A stretch of DNA of 64,000 bases from Sepioteuthis lessoniana (GCA_963585895.1 CAUZXS010002447.1:2501-66500), one strand, 5' to 3'; shown: positions 29,277 to 39,297, numbered from the stretch's first letter. Numbers and translations: made by a program. The notes: generated from the sequence alone by a model not told the origin.

Positions 29277-29668
29277 TGGATATGACACTAAATAATCTGA
29301 TGTTAGAGCTTTAGGGAGTGCGGAGTACCCCTTAACTGCCATCGGTCCCAGGTCAACTCTGGCTCGAATTGGTAGCATCTGATAGGATCCTATCCATAGG
29401 TCGAATACAACTAAACTATTTACATATGCTAAATTGAATTGTTTGAAATAGAACTGTTTTACATTTAACTGTGTAAACTAAAATAGTCCTTATGCTAAAC
29501 TGATTTAAAAAAAAAATAGAACTGTTATTGTCGTTAAACTGTGTACTTATGTTAAACTGGATTGTTTAAATAGAAGTGTTTATATGTATAAAAATGGATT
29601 TGGCCGTAAATAACCTACAATAGTTGATACTCCATTAAAACCAACCTAACCGAACCAAAACCCTTTAG
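29277..29668 (+). mobile_element. Retroposon-C, 5'-truncated, with 3' end
   Basis: It starts inside the head at GATATGACACTAAATAATC. It continues GAGTACCCCTTAACTGCC and ATAGGTCGAATACAACTAAA, has about three internal units, and ends GATTTGGCCGTAAATAACC, TGATACTCCATTAAAACC and an AACCTAACCG tail. Confidence 0.83.
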
Positions 29669-29751
29669 GAAGAAAGCATTCAGTTTTCACTGGAATCGGT
29701 TTAAGCCAAACCAATGTATACACTTAACCAACTTCTTAATTCAGGCAAGAT

Positions 29752-30345
29752 GTGACTCATGATACCTTTGGGAAAAGTATGGATCCAATTATTCTCCCTC
29801 CAGCTATGGGTAAATAGTAGGGCAGACTAGGTTCATCACCCTTGGTGAGGCAACTAGTTTAGGAGAAGGAAAACTCTGAATTCAAACCTGTTCAACTCCG
29901 CTTAAAAATTGACCTTGTATCATATCCTGCCCGAGCGGAGGGGTTTGGTAAATATGTTCAGTTTTTTGAAGCAGAGTTGGGCAGGTTTGATTTTATTGTT
30001 ATTCTTCTCCTTACTGGTTTCCATATCATGATTAACCTGACCTACTATTCACTCATTGCTGGAGGGTTAGTAATTAGATTCATACCTTTTCCAAAAGTTT
30101 GAGCTCTATGTGAACTGCAAACCGTCTTCTCTAAGATTTGAACTCGTGTCACCGTGTCCATTTTCATAGTTACACCTCCAGAACCGCTACGGACTAGGAC
30201 GGACTCGGTTCTTCAGCCTTGGTGAGGCAACTAGTCTAGGAGAAGGAAAACTCTGAATTCAAACCTGTTAAACTCCGCTTAAAAAATTGACCTTGTGTCA
30301 TATCCTGCCCGAGTGGAGGGGTTGGTAAATAGTACCTCCAGAACC
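29752..30345. mobile_element. SINE-A cluster: 3' end (+), inverted copy (-), 3' end (+)
   Basis: 29752-29960 is a plus-sense body and 3' end (CTCCCTCCAGCTATGGGTA to CCTGCCCGAGCGGAGGGG). 29970-30180 is a diverged minus copy reaching the head complement (TTGAACTCGTGTCACC, CATAGTTACACC). 30195-30345 is another plus-sense 3' end (TTCTTCAGCCTTGGTGAGG to CCGAGTGGAGGGG). The two plus segments are nearly identical over 130 bp, which points to a local duplication around the inverted copy. Confidence 0.75.
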
Positions 30346-30844
30346 GCTACACAAATGTAGATTTAAATCCTGGGTTGTCGTATAAATTTTGAGGTGGGAG
30401 CAGAAGAAAGGATTAGAAGTATGTATAGGTCGTATTATTGCGAGTCTTATCTCATTGTATTGGTATTTCAGTCATTCTGTTCATGCCCTCGAAACATGTC
30501 CCTATGCCAAGCATACCCCCCCAGCACATATCTTCGTAAGATATCATAGCGTAAGCTTTCAAGTATTTCAATCGTCACCCCGAGAGTAAACTCTTCCGTA
30601 TCGGCTTCAAATAAATGTCGTTCTTTCAGCCAGATCTGTCTGTCTTGTTGCAAACAAGAGATTAGCAAATGTTAAAACCCGTTTCGTATTTCAGCGCTGA
30701 TAAAAACTTCCCGTAGAGCCCTGTCTAGGTATCCGTACCTAAGTTTCCTACAGCTTAGTCTGGCTCATGGCCACACACAAAATGAGTAAAAATAACCTTT
30801 CGATAAAGAAATTTTTGCGCTTACCAGAGATTTTTTTTCTCTTT
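30346..30844. other. Unassigned sequence
   Basis: Overlapping frames on both strands (plus 30389-30589, minus 30468-30668) lack recognisable domains. It is not an array. The composition is more even than in the surroundings, so it is worth a homology search for host sequence. Confidence 0.4.
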
Positions 30845-31330
30845 CTTTGTTTAATGGCATCGTAAATTTCGAGAGTTATTTTATGCCAAAGACATCCTTG
30901 TCGATGAGTTAGTAAGTAATGTAAAGTTCGCCATCCGAAGGCTCCCTTTTCAATAGCTACTACACCGAAGTGTTGGGGAGGGCGCCACTTCTTTCCCTGG
31001 ATTGCTCCACTTTACCCTCGATACGTACCTTATATTGCTGAGTGTTAAGCAAGGAGGTATCAAGTACCATTTTTAAAGTATTTAGTATGAACCAAGGTCT
31101 CTCCGACCATTGGCGAACACTCTACCCACTTGGCCAATGAGCCGGAGCCGTTGATGGCCAACTTTAATAATACAACAGTGATATTATTAAATCCACAGCT
31201 TGGGAGATAGGTGGGTTTATACGTCTCCCGAGAGTTTTAGGCAGAAAGTGAATGGAATAGAGTAACTAGAATTCGAAATCGCTCCCTTCGTGGTTGCAGT
31301 CCAACACTTAAGATATCATGCAACGAGAAC
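30845..31330 (-). mobile_element. SINE-E split by a SINE-B copy
   Basis: 30845-30905 is a SINE-E 3' end in minus sense (TTAATGGCATCGTAAATTTC, TTATTTTATGCCAAAG). 30915-31146 is a minus SINE-B (GGCTCCCTTTTCAATAGC to ACCCACTTGGCCAATGAGCC). 31147-31330 resumes with the rest of SINE-E (CAGCTTGGGAGATAGGTGG, AGAATTCGAAATCGC, head complement). The nesting shows the SINE-B is the younger. I could not define a clean target duplication. Confidence 0.7.
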
Positions 31331-31387
31331 TCCCTCCTACGAAAGATATACGGACTTCAGTTCACAGTCACTTTTGAATAAACAAGA

Positions 31388-31633
31388 CACAGTGTGATTG
31401 CAAATACAGGTTATCTAGTGATGGAGACGAAACGATCAATCACATAATAAACGGATGTAGCAAATTACCGCAAAAAGTGTATAAGACTAGACACGAATGG
31501 GTGGGAAAGTTGATCCACCGGGAATTGTGCAAGAAATTCAAATTTGAGCATACAAACCAGTGGCTTATGTACAACACAAAATCCGTCCAGGAGAACAAGA
31601 AAAATAAACTTGTGAATCGAATTACCACGACCT
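31388..31633 (+). pseudogene. R4-like LINE zinc-knuckle/endonuclease region fragment
   Basis: The frame reads CKYRLSSDGDETINHIINGC, SKLPQKVYKTRHEWVGKLIH, RELCKKFKFEHTNQWLMYN and TKSVQEN. The H-x4-C of a CCHC knuckle is visible (HIINGC), and the WVGKLIH block is typical. A second piece, VKIKESEKRYKYLDLV, lies at about 31808-31850 just before the SINE, and RELKKKMEH follows the SINE. The PD-(D/E)XK core between the pieces is missing. Placement in the R4/Dong-like clade is from remembered motif order. Confidence 0.7.
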
Positions 31634-31723
31634 AATAAGGTCGAAACAGCTGTCCAGTGTTCCTGTTAATCGTGCGTAGGTGTCCGGCTGAGTTTCTGGT
31701 CGTGGTAATTCAATTCACAATAT
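31611..31723. mobile_element. 113-bp hairpin (MITE-like) inside the LINE
   Basis: The left terminus TGAATCGAATTACCACGACC and the right terminus GGTCGTGGTAATTCAATTCA are inverted repeats of ~21 bp with one mismatch. The ~70-bp loop includes GTCCAGTGTTCCTGTTAATC. It interrupts the LINE protein remnant. No obvious target duplication beyond an A/T dinucleotide can be claimed. Confidence 0.7.
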
Positions 31724-31853
31724 TAATTCCTCTACTTAAAAAATAAAAATGTGTACATCTATTCCCTTGCCCCTGATGTATGATAATAACGCTGGAGGAC
31801 CGCAAAGTAAAAATAAAAGAAAGCGAAAAGAGATATAAGTACCTAGACCTTGT

Positions 31854-32118
31854 GAAAAGTAAAGTTGGCGACCATAGTCGAGGGTGACCCGAAGGCTCCC
31901 TTTTCGATAGCTTACGACAACAAGGTGTAGGGGAGGGCGCTACTCCTTTCCCTGGATTGCTCCACTTTACCCTTGATCCTTACCTTATAATGCTGAGTGT
32001 TAAGCAAGGAGGCATCAAGTACCATTTTTTGAGTCTTTGGTATGACTCGACCTGGGATCGAACCCAGGTCTCCCGGGCCATTGGCGAACACTCTAACCGC
32101 TAGACCAATGTCCGGTTG
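31854..32118 (-). mobile_element. SINE-B, complete copy (265 bp) with 11-bp TSD
   Basis: CTAGACCTTGT occurs at 31843-31853 and 32119-32129. In minus sense the element starts with the tRNA-like head (A-box region GGTCTAGCGGTTAGAGTG, B-box GGTTCGATCCC) and ends GCCAACTTTACTTTTC. The B-box is the best preserved among the SINE-B copies here, so this is the youngest of them. It split an R4-like LINE. Confidence 0.92.
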
Positions 32119-32370
32119 CTAGACCTTGTAAGAGAACTAAAAAAAAAAATGGAACATGTTGGGAACGGTGACACCAGATGGAACAATTCCCTATGGATTG
32201 GTTGAAGGAGTGAACGAATTGCAAATAACAGGACAAGTCGTGACCATCCAGATTAGCGCATTATTAAGATCAGCTAGAATACTCAGAAGAGTCCTGGAGA
32301 TTTGAGGAGAGTTGCTGTCATTCAACCTCTGGTGAAAAACTATCAGCTTACGCTGATGTGAAAAACTCTA

Positions 32371-32745
32371 ATGAGTAGTAACGACAATAATAATAACAAT
32401 AATAATAACAACAATAATAATAATATAAATAGTAACAACAATAACAATAATAATAATATAAATAATAACAATAATAACAACAATAATAATAATAACAATA
32501 ACAACAATGATTATAATAACAACAACAATAAAAATAATAATAATATCAATAATAAAAACAATAATGATAATAATAACAATAATGATAATAACAATAATAA
32601 TAACAACAATAACAACAACAATAATAATAACAACAATAACAAAAATAATAATAATAACAACAATAGCAATAATAATAACAATAATGATAATGATAACAAC
32701 AACAATAATAATAATAACAATAACAACAATAACACAAGTGAAAAA
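32371..32745. repeat. (AAT/AAC)n array, tail of the LINE
   Basis: About 370 bp of interspersed AAT and AAC triplets with a few GAT follow the LINE 3' end. The 171-residue open frame across it is almost entirely Asn and is a repeat translation. Its reverse strand gives poly-Leu. Confidence 0.95.
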
Positions 32746-32785
32746 AACTCACATGGCGGTATAATAATAATAATAATAACAAGGA

Positions 32786-32877
32786 CAACTATGCACAATC
32801 CAGCACCTGCCCTAGAAAATGACACACACAAACTCCTATGGGACTTTGATATACAAACGGATCACCTAATCTTGATC
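32786..32877 (+). pseudogene. Second R4-like LINE fragment
   Basis: The frame reads MHNPAPALENDTHKLLWDFD, then IQTDHLIL. This corresponds to the segment after LMYNTKSVQEN in the first copy and to KFEIKT at 0.6 kb. It is joined directly to an RTE relic at about 32878, so a rearrangement or insertion lies at that junction. Confidence 0.7.
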
Positions 32878-33180
32878 AAGTCCTAGCGACAACACCCCAC
32901 CAGACACCAACTATACGGCCACTTGCCTCCCATCACGAAAACTATACAAGTTAGACGAACCAGACACGCAGGACACTGCTGGAGAAGCAAGGACGAGCTC
33001 GTATGTGATGTACTCCTATGGCCAAGCAAAAGCAGGACAACCTGCTCGAACCTACATAAAGCAGCTATGTGAAGACACAGGATGTAACACTGAAGACCTG
33101 CCGGAGGCGATGAATGATAGGGAGAAGTGGCGAGAGAGGGTCAGGGATATCCGTGCTGGCGGCACGACATGATGATGATA
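32878..33180 (+). pseudogene. RTE-like LINE 3' end
   Basis: It is colinear with the young copies: CACCAACTATACGGCC, CATCACGAAAACTATAC, GACACTGCTGGAGAAGC, TGTACTCCTATGG, then a deletion, CCTGCTCGAACCTACAT and GAGAGGGTCAGGGATATCC. It ends in ATGATGATGAT. Internal deletion and frame changes show it is dead. Confidence 0.8.
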
Positions 33181-33296
33181 TAAACTTATATATATACGTA
33201 TAAGTATAGATATATCTACATATACATACATATACAAATGCATATACATATGTGTATATAATGTATATGTATATATTTTACCTATATACATAATTA
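33181..33296. repeat. TA-rich degenerate microsatellite
   Basis: Imperfect TATATAC / ATACATA sequence follows the RTE tail. Confidence 0.75.
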
Positions 33297-33390
33297 TGTT
33301 ATATTTTGACCTTCAAACCAGCCCAAAAATGCTATTCCAAGGTGATACACCGGAAGGAAGTGACACATTCCATTTGATCAGGTAAAACAT
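33297..33390 (+). mobile_element. LTR-D 5' fragment
   Basis: TGTTATATTTTGACC, AAAAATGCTATTCCAAGG and CCGGAAGGAAGTGACAC match the first ~85 bp of the full LTR at 34103, then homology stops at GACACATTCC. The same start therefore appears twice, 806 bp apart, in direct orientation. Confidence 0.75.
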
Positions 33391-34102
33391 GTTTCCTCAA
33401 GGGCTTGCAAACCAATGTGCATGGAAACAGAAACTTAATGAAAAAAAAAAAAATGGGTAACACATTGCTAATTAGTATTTTGCGTGGACTATTTTAGGTG
33501 GTTTACAGCATGCTTGCCAGATTGTGATACATTCGGATGTATTGTGATACTTTGTTTTGGGCCATGATTTTTGTGGATTTTTGTGGAATGCTTTGAGCCT
33601 TGAAGATATTGTGTTTTAGTTTATGAAATTCTCCGGTTACTCCAAGTAGGAACCTGTTGAGCAAAGAACTGGAGTGTGGTCATGAGGAATCCAGGCGAAA
33701 TGTATTGCTGGAATGACCAGGGTCACTAAGTTTGTGACCAGGATATGGGACCAGAGTATGGTCCTTTTTAGGGTTTTGAAATTTCTTCAAGGAATAATGG
33801 AGGGCCCGTTGTGTTGAGAAGATAAAAAATTCATCCGTATGGTACCTTGATGCACACATGTCAAGATGGCCAACCACGCAAAGATAGTAAGAGAAATTTA
33901 GATAATAATTAGCCGGGCAAGTGTTACATAGAGAGAAGGTCGCCTTCTAAGTAAGATATTGTTTGCTGTAGTTCAAGTGATTCTTATGTTTTCAGCCATT
34001 ATTGTCCATTGTAAATTATTCTTTAAATATGTGTGAGGTTGGTGGAGACGAACGTGAAGAAAATTCCACATGTGGAATTTTGAAAAATAATTTACGGATG
34101 AT
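33391..34102. other. Unassigned 0.7 kb segment between two LTR-D starts
   Basis: It is not similar to any other part of this window that I can see. The minus frame 33680-33877 has no recognised domain. ATTCCACATGTGGAATTTTG near 34065 holds a 14-bp palindrome. It could be internal sequence of the LTR element, an unrelated insertion into an LTR, or older DNA between two LTR insertions. Confidence 0.4.
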
Positions 34103-34859
34103 TGTTATATTTTGACCTTCGACCCAGCACAAAAATGCTATTCAAAGGTGATACACCGGAAGGAAGTGACACATTCCAATGGCCAGTATTCGAAAGAGAT
34201 CGCGTGGGCGGATTAAGGCTTATGATGTGGGACAAGGTGAAGGTCCCATTGTGCCACTAACAGTGATGTACCGGAAGAGAGTAACCTCTGAACTGCATGA
34301 CAGTTATTTCCGCTTGATGACGATTAAACATCCGATTCAAAGATCCAGTAGGCGATCGTGTGGGCGTTGAGTTATTATTTAACTCAGTTGAGTTTGGGTC
34401 CCAGAGCAGTTGCCAGCAGACTCCCAGACGAGACGAGATGTGGTAGGGAAGACCACACCCGACCGAGGGGGACCTCGGAAACCCCCGATGCAGTTGCCAG
34501 CAGACTCCCAGAGGGTTAGAGACGAGATGTGGTAGGGAAGGCCACACCAGACCGAGGGGGCCCTCGGAAACCCCCGATGGAGTAGACCCCAAGATCAGGA
34601 AAACAATAAAGACACAACGTGACGGTCATAACAGTGGGGTCAAAATATGAAGTTTATGTTCGGTCTCCAGCACCCTCTCACATGCTAAACCTTGAACAAC
34701 CTTTTCAAACCCTTAAAATAAAGTGAGAGGTAAAAATATTGTTAAAGAAGTCTTCTTGCGTCTTTATCCTGCGTCGTTTCTTCCTGTGTCTTCCTCTTGC
34801 GTCTTTCTGCGTGCGTCTTTATTATTGAGTCGTTATGATACGGCAAATGAGTATATAAC

Positions 34860-34860
<1 letters not shown>
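34103..34860 (+). mobile_element. LTR-D, 758 bp, with internal 84-bp tandem duplication
   Basis: It starts TGTTATATTTTGACC and ends GAGTATATAACA. It has a degraded TATA-like TTATTATTTAACTC near 34370 and AATAAA at 34717-34722 followed by GTGAGAGG. A unit starting CAGTTGCCAGCAGACTCCC is present twice (34407 and 34491). The flanks ATGAT and ATTAT differ at one base and may be a target duplication. Frames at 34179-34370 and minus 34257-34592 lie inside it. Confidence 0.85.

Positions 34861-34861
<1 letters not shown>

Positions 34862-34892
<31 letters not shown>
34862..34892. repeat. (TA)n microsatellite
   Basis: It lies between LTR-D and the left arm of the large inverted repeat. Confidence 0.95.
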
Positions 34893-34895
<3 letters not shown>

Positions 34896-35289
34896 GTACA
34901 TAGCGCAAAATGTTAACAAACGAAAGCCAATACAAAATGCGTCATAATTATGTTTGATCTTTTAACTGTGTGTAAACAATGACTGATATTAAATTGAACT
35001 GTTAGTGACTCATAGGAATACTTTGAACCACTTCAGTCTGTTAAGAAATGATTGATATTGAACAGAATTATAAGTGTCAAAAAGCATTAATTGAAACTAT
35101 TTAACCGTGTAGAAACAATGGCAATTCTCATGTTCATGAAAATTAGTTGTAATGTATTTAGAAATAAAATTACTTAGAAACTGATGTTAAATTGGGATTT
35201 TTATATTTCAATATTTGCAACCATTTAATTAGTTGGAAAAAACAACTCAGGCTGTTTAAATATGTTATCATCAAATCCTATATTTGATA

Positions 35290-35652
35290 TATATGTATAA
35301 AGAAGATTTGGTATTAAATAATTTACATTGGTTCATATGCCATAAAATCCAAACCCAACTAAATCCTAACCCAACCAAATTCTATGTATTTAATGTATAT
35401 GTATACAGAGGATTTGAAATTAAATAACCTACAATGGTTGATATGCCATAAAACCAAACCAAACCAAACCAAATCCTATATATCTAATACATATGTATAA
35501 GGAGGATTTGGCATTAAATAACCTACAATGGTTGATATGCTATAAAATACATCCCAACCAAATTCTATATATCTAATATATGTATAAAGAGGATTTAGTA
35601 TTAAATAACTTACATTGTTTGATATGCCATAAAATCCAACCCAACCAATTCC

Positions 35653-35711
<59 letters not shown>

Positions 35712-36245
35712 AAAGAGGATTTAGCATTAAATACCCTACAATGGTTGATATATCATAAAAAGGCAAACCAAACCCAACTAAATCATTTTAATTTATTATC
35801 ATATTTACCAACCCCACCGCACGATCAATTTTTAAGCGGAGTTTAACAGGTTTGAATTCAGAGTTGTCCTTCTCCTACACTAGTTGCCTTACCAAGGCTG
35901 AAGAACCTAGTCTGCCTTACTATTTACCCATAGCTGGAGGGAGAATAATGGGATTCATACCTTTCCCAAGGGTATTAATGCAATGTGAAATGCAATCAGT
36001 CTCGTCCATGACTTGAACTCGTGTCGCTGTGTCCATTTCCTACGACGATAATCGTTACACCACGGGCACCTCCTGAAATTTAAATTATTATAAGATGTAT
36101 AAAGAGGATTTGTAATTGCATAACCTGCAGTGGTTGATATGCCATAAAACCAAACCAAACCAAACCAAATCATATATATTTAATATGTATGTATAAAGAG
36201 GATTTAGCATTAAATAACCTACACAGATTGATATGCCATTAAAGC
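35290..36245. repeat. ~90-bp tandem array related to the Retroposon-C 3' end
   Basis: Each unit has GTATAAAGAGGATTTGG, CATTAAATAACCTACAATGG, TTGATATGCCATAAAA and an AACCAAACC run ending in TATATATCTAATATAT. About five units lie at 35290-35790 and two more at 36096-36245, separated by a SINE-A insertion. One unit carries an expanded TA run (35652-35707). Similar units occur at 58.05-58.29 and 59.2-59.4 kb in minus sense. Confidence 0.85.
35800..36078 (-). mobile_element. SINE-A copy with ~13-bp TSD
   Basis: TTTAATTTATTAT (35787-35799) and TTTAAATTATTAT (36079-36091) flank it with one mismatch. In minus sense the head is GTGCCCGTGGTGTAACG (A-box region) with CGAGTTCAAGTC as B-box. The body and 3' end run to GATCGTGCGGTGGGG. 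It interrupts the ~90-bp array. Confidence 0.85.
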
Positions 36246-36512
36246 AAAAACTTACACTGACATAAGTGAGAAACACGTACAAACAAAAAAGCCCCCACCA
36301 CCACCACCATCCCAAAATGCACATGTCTATTTTTTCTCCTCTGATTTTATTTTAGATAATTTTATTTTAGATAATTTCATTATTGACAATATTATTTTAC
36401 ATATTTCTAGTTCTAATCAAATGATAATCGAAATGGTTTCATGAACAACTTTTTTTGAATAATGTACTTATATATAATATCTATTTCATTATTATTAATA
36501 CGCGTTTGCTAA

Positions 36513-37094
36513 TGTTATATATTGACCTTCGACCTGACCAAACATGCCATTCCAAGGTGATGCTTGGCTGACGATATGGGACAAGAGAGTGACCTGTGAA
36601 CTGCATGACAGTTATTTCCGCTTGATGACGATCAAACATGCCATTCCAGAGATACTGAGTGGGCGATTGAATTATTATATAACTCGGTGAAGACTGGAAG
36701 TCAGTTAGTTGGGAACCAGAGAAGTTAGAGACAAGATGTTGTAGGGAAAGCCACCACCCAGCAGAAGGGGCCCTCGGGACTCCCGATTGAGTTGGAGATC
36801 AGATGAGTTAGAGAGAAGATGCTGGAATGAGAACATGTCCCAGAGAGGCTGGGCTCCCAGGCCCCAGATTGAGCAGCCATGGAGAACGAAAACGATACAC
36901 GGCGATGTCCGGAGGGTCTGTGAAGGTGAATATGTTGCAGTTCTGTTCGGTCTCCAACTCCCTCTCACACACAAACCTTTCAAATAAAGTGAGAGGTATA
37001 TTTTTCTATGAACAGTGTCGCTCGTCTTTATTCATTGCGTCAATATGTATTTTGTTTGTATATGTGTATAGTTGTAGCATATGACGATACAACA
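36513..37094 (+). mobile_element. LTR-D solo LTR, 582 bp
   Basis: It starts TGTTATATATTGACC and ends CGATACAACA. TATA-like TTATTATATAACTC lies near 36672 and AATAAA at 36983-36988, followed by GTGAGAGG. The flanks CTAA and TTAA could be a 4-bp target duplication with one change. There is no internal retroviral region. It lies in the loop of the large inverted repeat. Confidence 0.85.
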
Positions 37095-37567
37095 TTAATT
37101 CTGTTTTGGATTATTTTAAATTTAGTCGTCTATTTTCTGATGAACCTATTTATAATAATTCTATGTTTGTTAATTAGTTAGCAGATATCATTAAATGCAT
37201 TTCGGCTGACGTAAGCATTTAAAATAAGCTTTTGATAATCTTATTTCCGATAACTCAATTTTTAATAATTCCATATTTAATAACAATATTTCTAATAACT
37301 ATAATACTGATTTGATTTTATGTCTCATTTTTGATTTTATTATTTTCGATAATTCTATTTATGATAATTTTATTTATAATGATTATATTTTGGTTAATTT
37401 TGTTTTTGATAATTTTATTCAATATAATCTTATTTTTGATAATAAAACATTCGATGATTTTACTTTGATCATTTTAATTCTAATGATTATATTTTCGATA
37501 ATTTTGTTTTCATTGTTTTGTTAATTATCTGATGTCTTCTTGATTATTTAACTTGTAATGTACTTTA
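37095..37567. repeat. AT-rich degenerate short tandem repeat
   Basis: The phrase GATAATTTTATTT and variants (TTGATAATTTTATTC, ATGATTATATTTT) recur at irregular 12-30-bp spacing. Related sequence lies left of the LTR at 36330-36400. The plus frame 37312-37524 translates this and is not a gene. Confidence 0.7.
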
Positions 37568-37999
37568 TACATATATATCAAATATAGGATTTGTAAACAC
37601 ATTATGTTGATAACATATTTAAACAGCCTGAGTTGATTTTTTTGCAACCAGTTAAACGGTTGCAAGTATTGAAATATAAAAATTACAATTTAACATCATT
37701 TTCTAAGTAATGCTATTTTAAAATGCATTACAACTAATTTTCTTGAACATGAGAATTGCCATTGTTTCTACACAGTTAAATAGTTTCAATTAATGCTTTT
37801 GAACACTTATAATTCTATTCAATATCAATCATTTTTTCAACAGACTGAAGTGGTCCAAAGTATTCCCATGAATCACCAACAATTCAATTTAATATCAGTC
37901 TTTGTTTACACACAGTTAAAAGATCAAACATAATTATGACGCATTTTGTATTAGCTTTCGTTTGTCAACATTTTGCGCTATGTACATTTGTACATATGC

Positions 38000-38003
<4 letters not shown>

Positions 38004-38050
<47 letters not shown>

Positions 38051-38070
38051 TATATAATTATATATATAGG
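38004..38070. repeat. (TA)n microsatellite
   Basis: A TA run flanks the right arm of the large inverted repeat. Confidence 0.95.
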
Positions 38071-38590
38071 TAAAATTTATACATCATTTTTTTATCATTC
38101 TATTTTGTATAATCTTACTTTTTTATCAAAGTAAAGTCATAAAAAGTGTTATTAAAAATGAGATTCTTAGGATTATAGTTTTTATAATTCTGTTTTAGAT
38201 TATCTTATTTATAATAATTCTGACGAATTGTACCTCACATGCTACTAAAATATTGCAAAATATTTGACTCACACTTGTATTCGTTATTTTCAAGACGAAA
38301 TCCAACAGAAAAGCACATCATGCAATTTATATATAAAATATAATATACTTGCTATATTGAAAGTAATATATTCATTATATACAGATAAATTATAAAATTG
38401 TATATCGATTATATGGTTAAAATGCTGAAATTGGTATATTTAAAATGGGTATATTCTTTAAATAATAGCAGATACTGAATCGGTACATTCATTATTCATC
38501 TAAACTATGTTAAAATTGTTATATCAAAATTGATATATTCATTATATATTCAGAATATATAGAATTGGTATATTGTTAAAACTATTGCTC
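38071..38590. repeat. AT-rich degenerate repeat (ATATTCATTATATA motif)
   Basis: Phrases such as TTGGTATAT, ATATATTCATTATATA and TAAAATTGTTATAT recur many times without fixed period. No coding frame or element terminus is seen. Confidence 0.55.
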
Positions 38591-39258
38591 CTTCCGGTCT
38601 GTTAAAAAAACCTCGAGTGCGTCAGATATTGACTCCGTTTTAAGCTGGTTTTTCTCTTCCAAAAAATACCACATCCCATGCTCGCAAGTCCTTTGCTCAT
38701 TTCGATGTTCTCATATAAACAGCTTTCACCCCGGCTGTACCTGGGGGCCATTTGTTTTCAGCGCGGGAACACTAATCCGTTTATCGTACACTCAGCTCTC
38801 TTCTCATTAATATCCGATTTTTTCTGCTAGTCTAGCCTACTTTCACTTTGACTATATTTCGTTTACTTTCGCTTTCACTTTCATTTTTGAGGCTAGAAAA
38901 GAAAATGTTAATTTTGCGTACAACCTTCGTAAGAGTGGAAGGGAAAAAAGAGACGTTAACACAGCAAAATTTATTTGAGCATGCAAGTGGTCACACCTGT
39001 GCATGCATTCGAGTATAGATACAGCTGTAAATTGTACACATATAGACACACCTTATTCAAAGCTGCTTCGTAAAAAGACATGGCCATCTAAGAGCCTAAA
39101 AGGCCCTGTAAAATAACAAATTGGTTTTAAGGTCATATGACTGTGGGTGCGTTCATTAAGTACATGTAACAGTAAGTACATTATTATTAATGAACGTTTT
39201 TATACATGAAAGAGCGGGAGCATACACTCATTCACATACGCTCATATATTCACATACG

Positions 39259-39260
<2 letters not shown>
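38591..39260. other. Unassigned, higher-complexity sequence
   Basis: It has no array and no match to the repeat families of this window. The minus frame 38852-39049 has no recognised domain. The GC content is less extreme than its flanks, so it is among the better places to test for a host exon or regulatory element. Confidence 0.4.

Positions 39261-39261
<1 letters not shown>

Positions 39262-39297
<36 letters not shown>

Larger units (their letters stand above)
31388..32378 (+). mobile_element. R4-like LINE 3' region with nested SINE-B and hairpin
   Basis: This is a 5'-truncated element whose coding remnant (31388-31610 and about 31795-31853, then from 32119) is interrupted twice, by a 113-bp hairpin (31611-31723) and a SINE-B (31854-32118). 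The 3' untranslated part (CTGGAGATTTGAGGAG, CAGCTTACGCTGATGTG) ends at GAAAAACTC near 32368, followed by a long AAT/AAC array acting as the tail. The same end occurs at 765 and 23317. Confidence 0.8.
34893..38000. repeat. 3.1 kb inverted repeat with ~410-430-bp arms
   Basis: The left arm (about 34893-35302) begins AAATGTACATAGCGCAAAAT, and the right arm (about 37568-37998) ends ATTTTGCGCTATGTACATTT. Between these the arms stay complementary: CATAATTATGTTTGATC against GATCAAACATAATTATG, and GGCTGTTTAAATATGTTATC against ATAACATATTTAAACAGCC. Both arms abut TA runs on the outside. The ~2.3 kb loop holds an ~90-bp array, a SINE-A, an LTR-D and AT-rich repeats. The arms contain motifs related to the Retroposon-C internal array. 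Confidence 0.85.

Noticed and set aside
32371-32886. 171-aa open frame that is almost all Asn
   Set aside because: It is the translation of an AAT/AAC microsatellite followed by a LINE scrap. There is no start context, homologue or composition of a gene.
34893-35302. Terminal inverted repeat of a giant transposon (Maverick/Polinton-like)
   Set aside because: The interval between the arms is only 2.3 kb, contains no polymerase, integrase or capsid frame, and is filled by arrays and later insertions.
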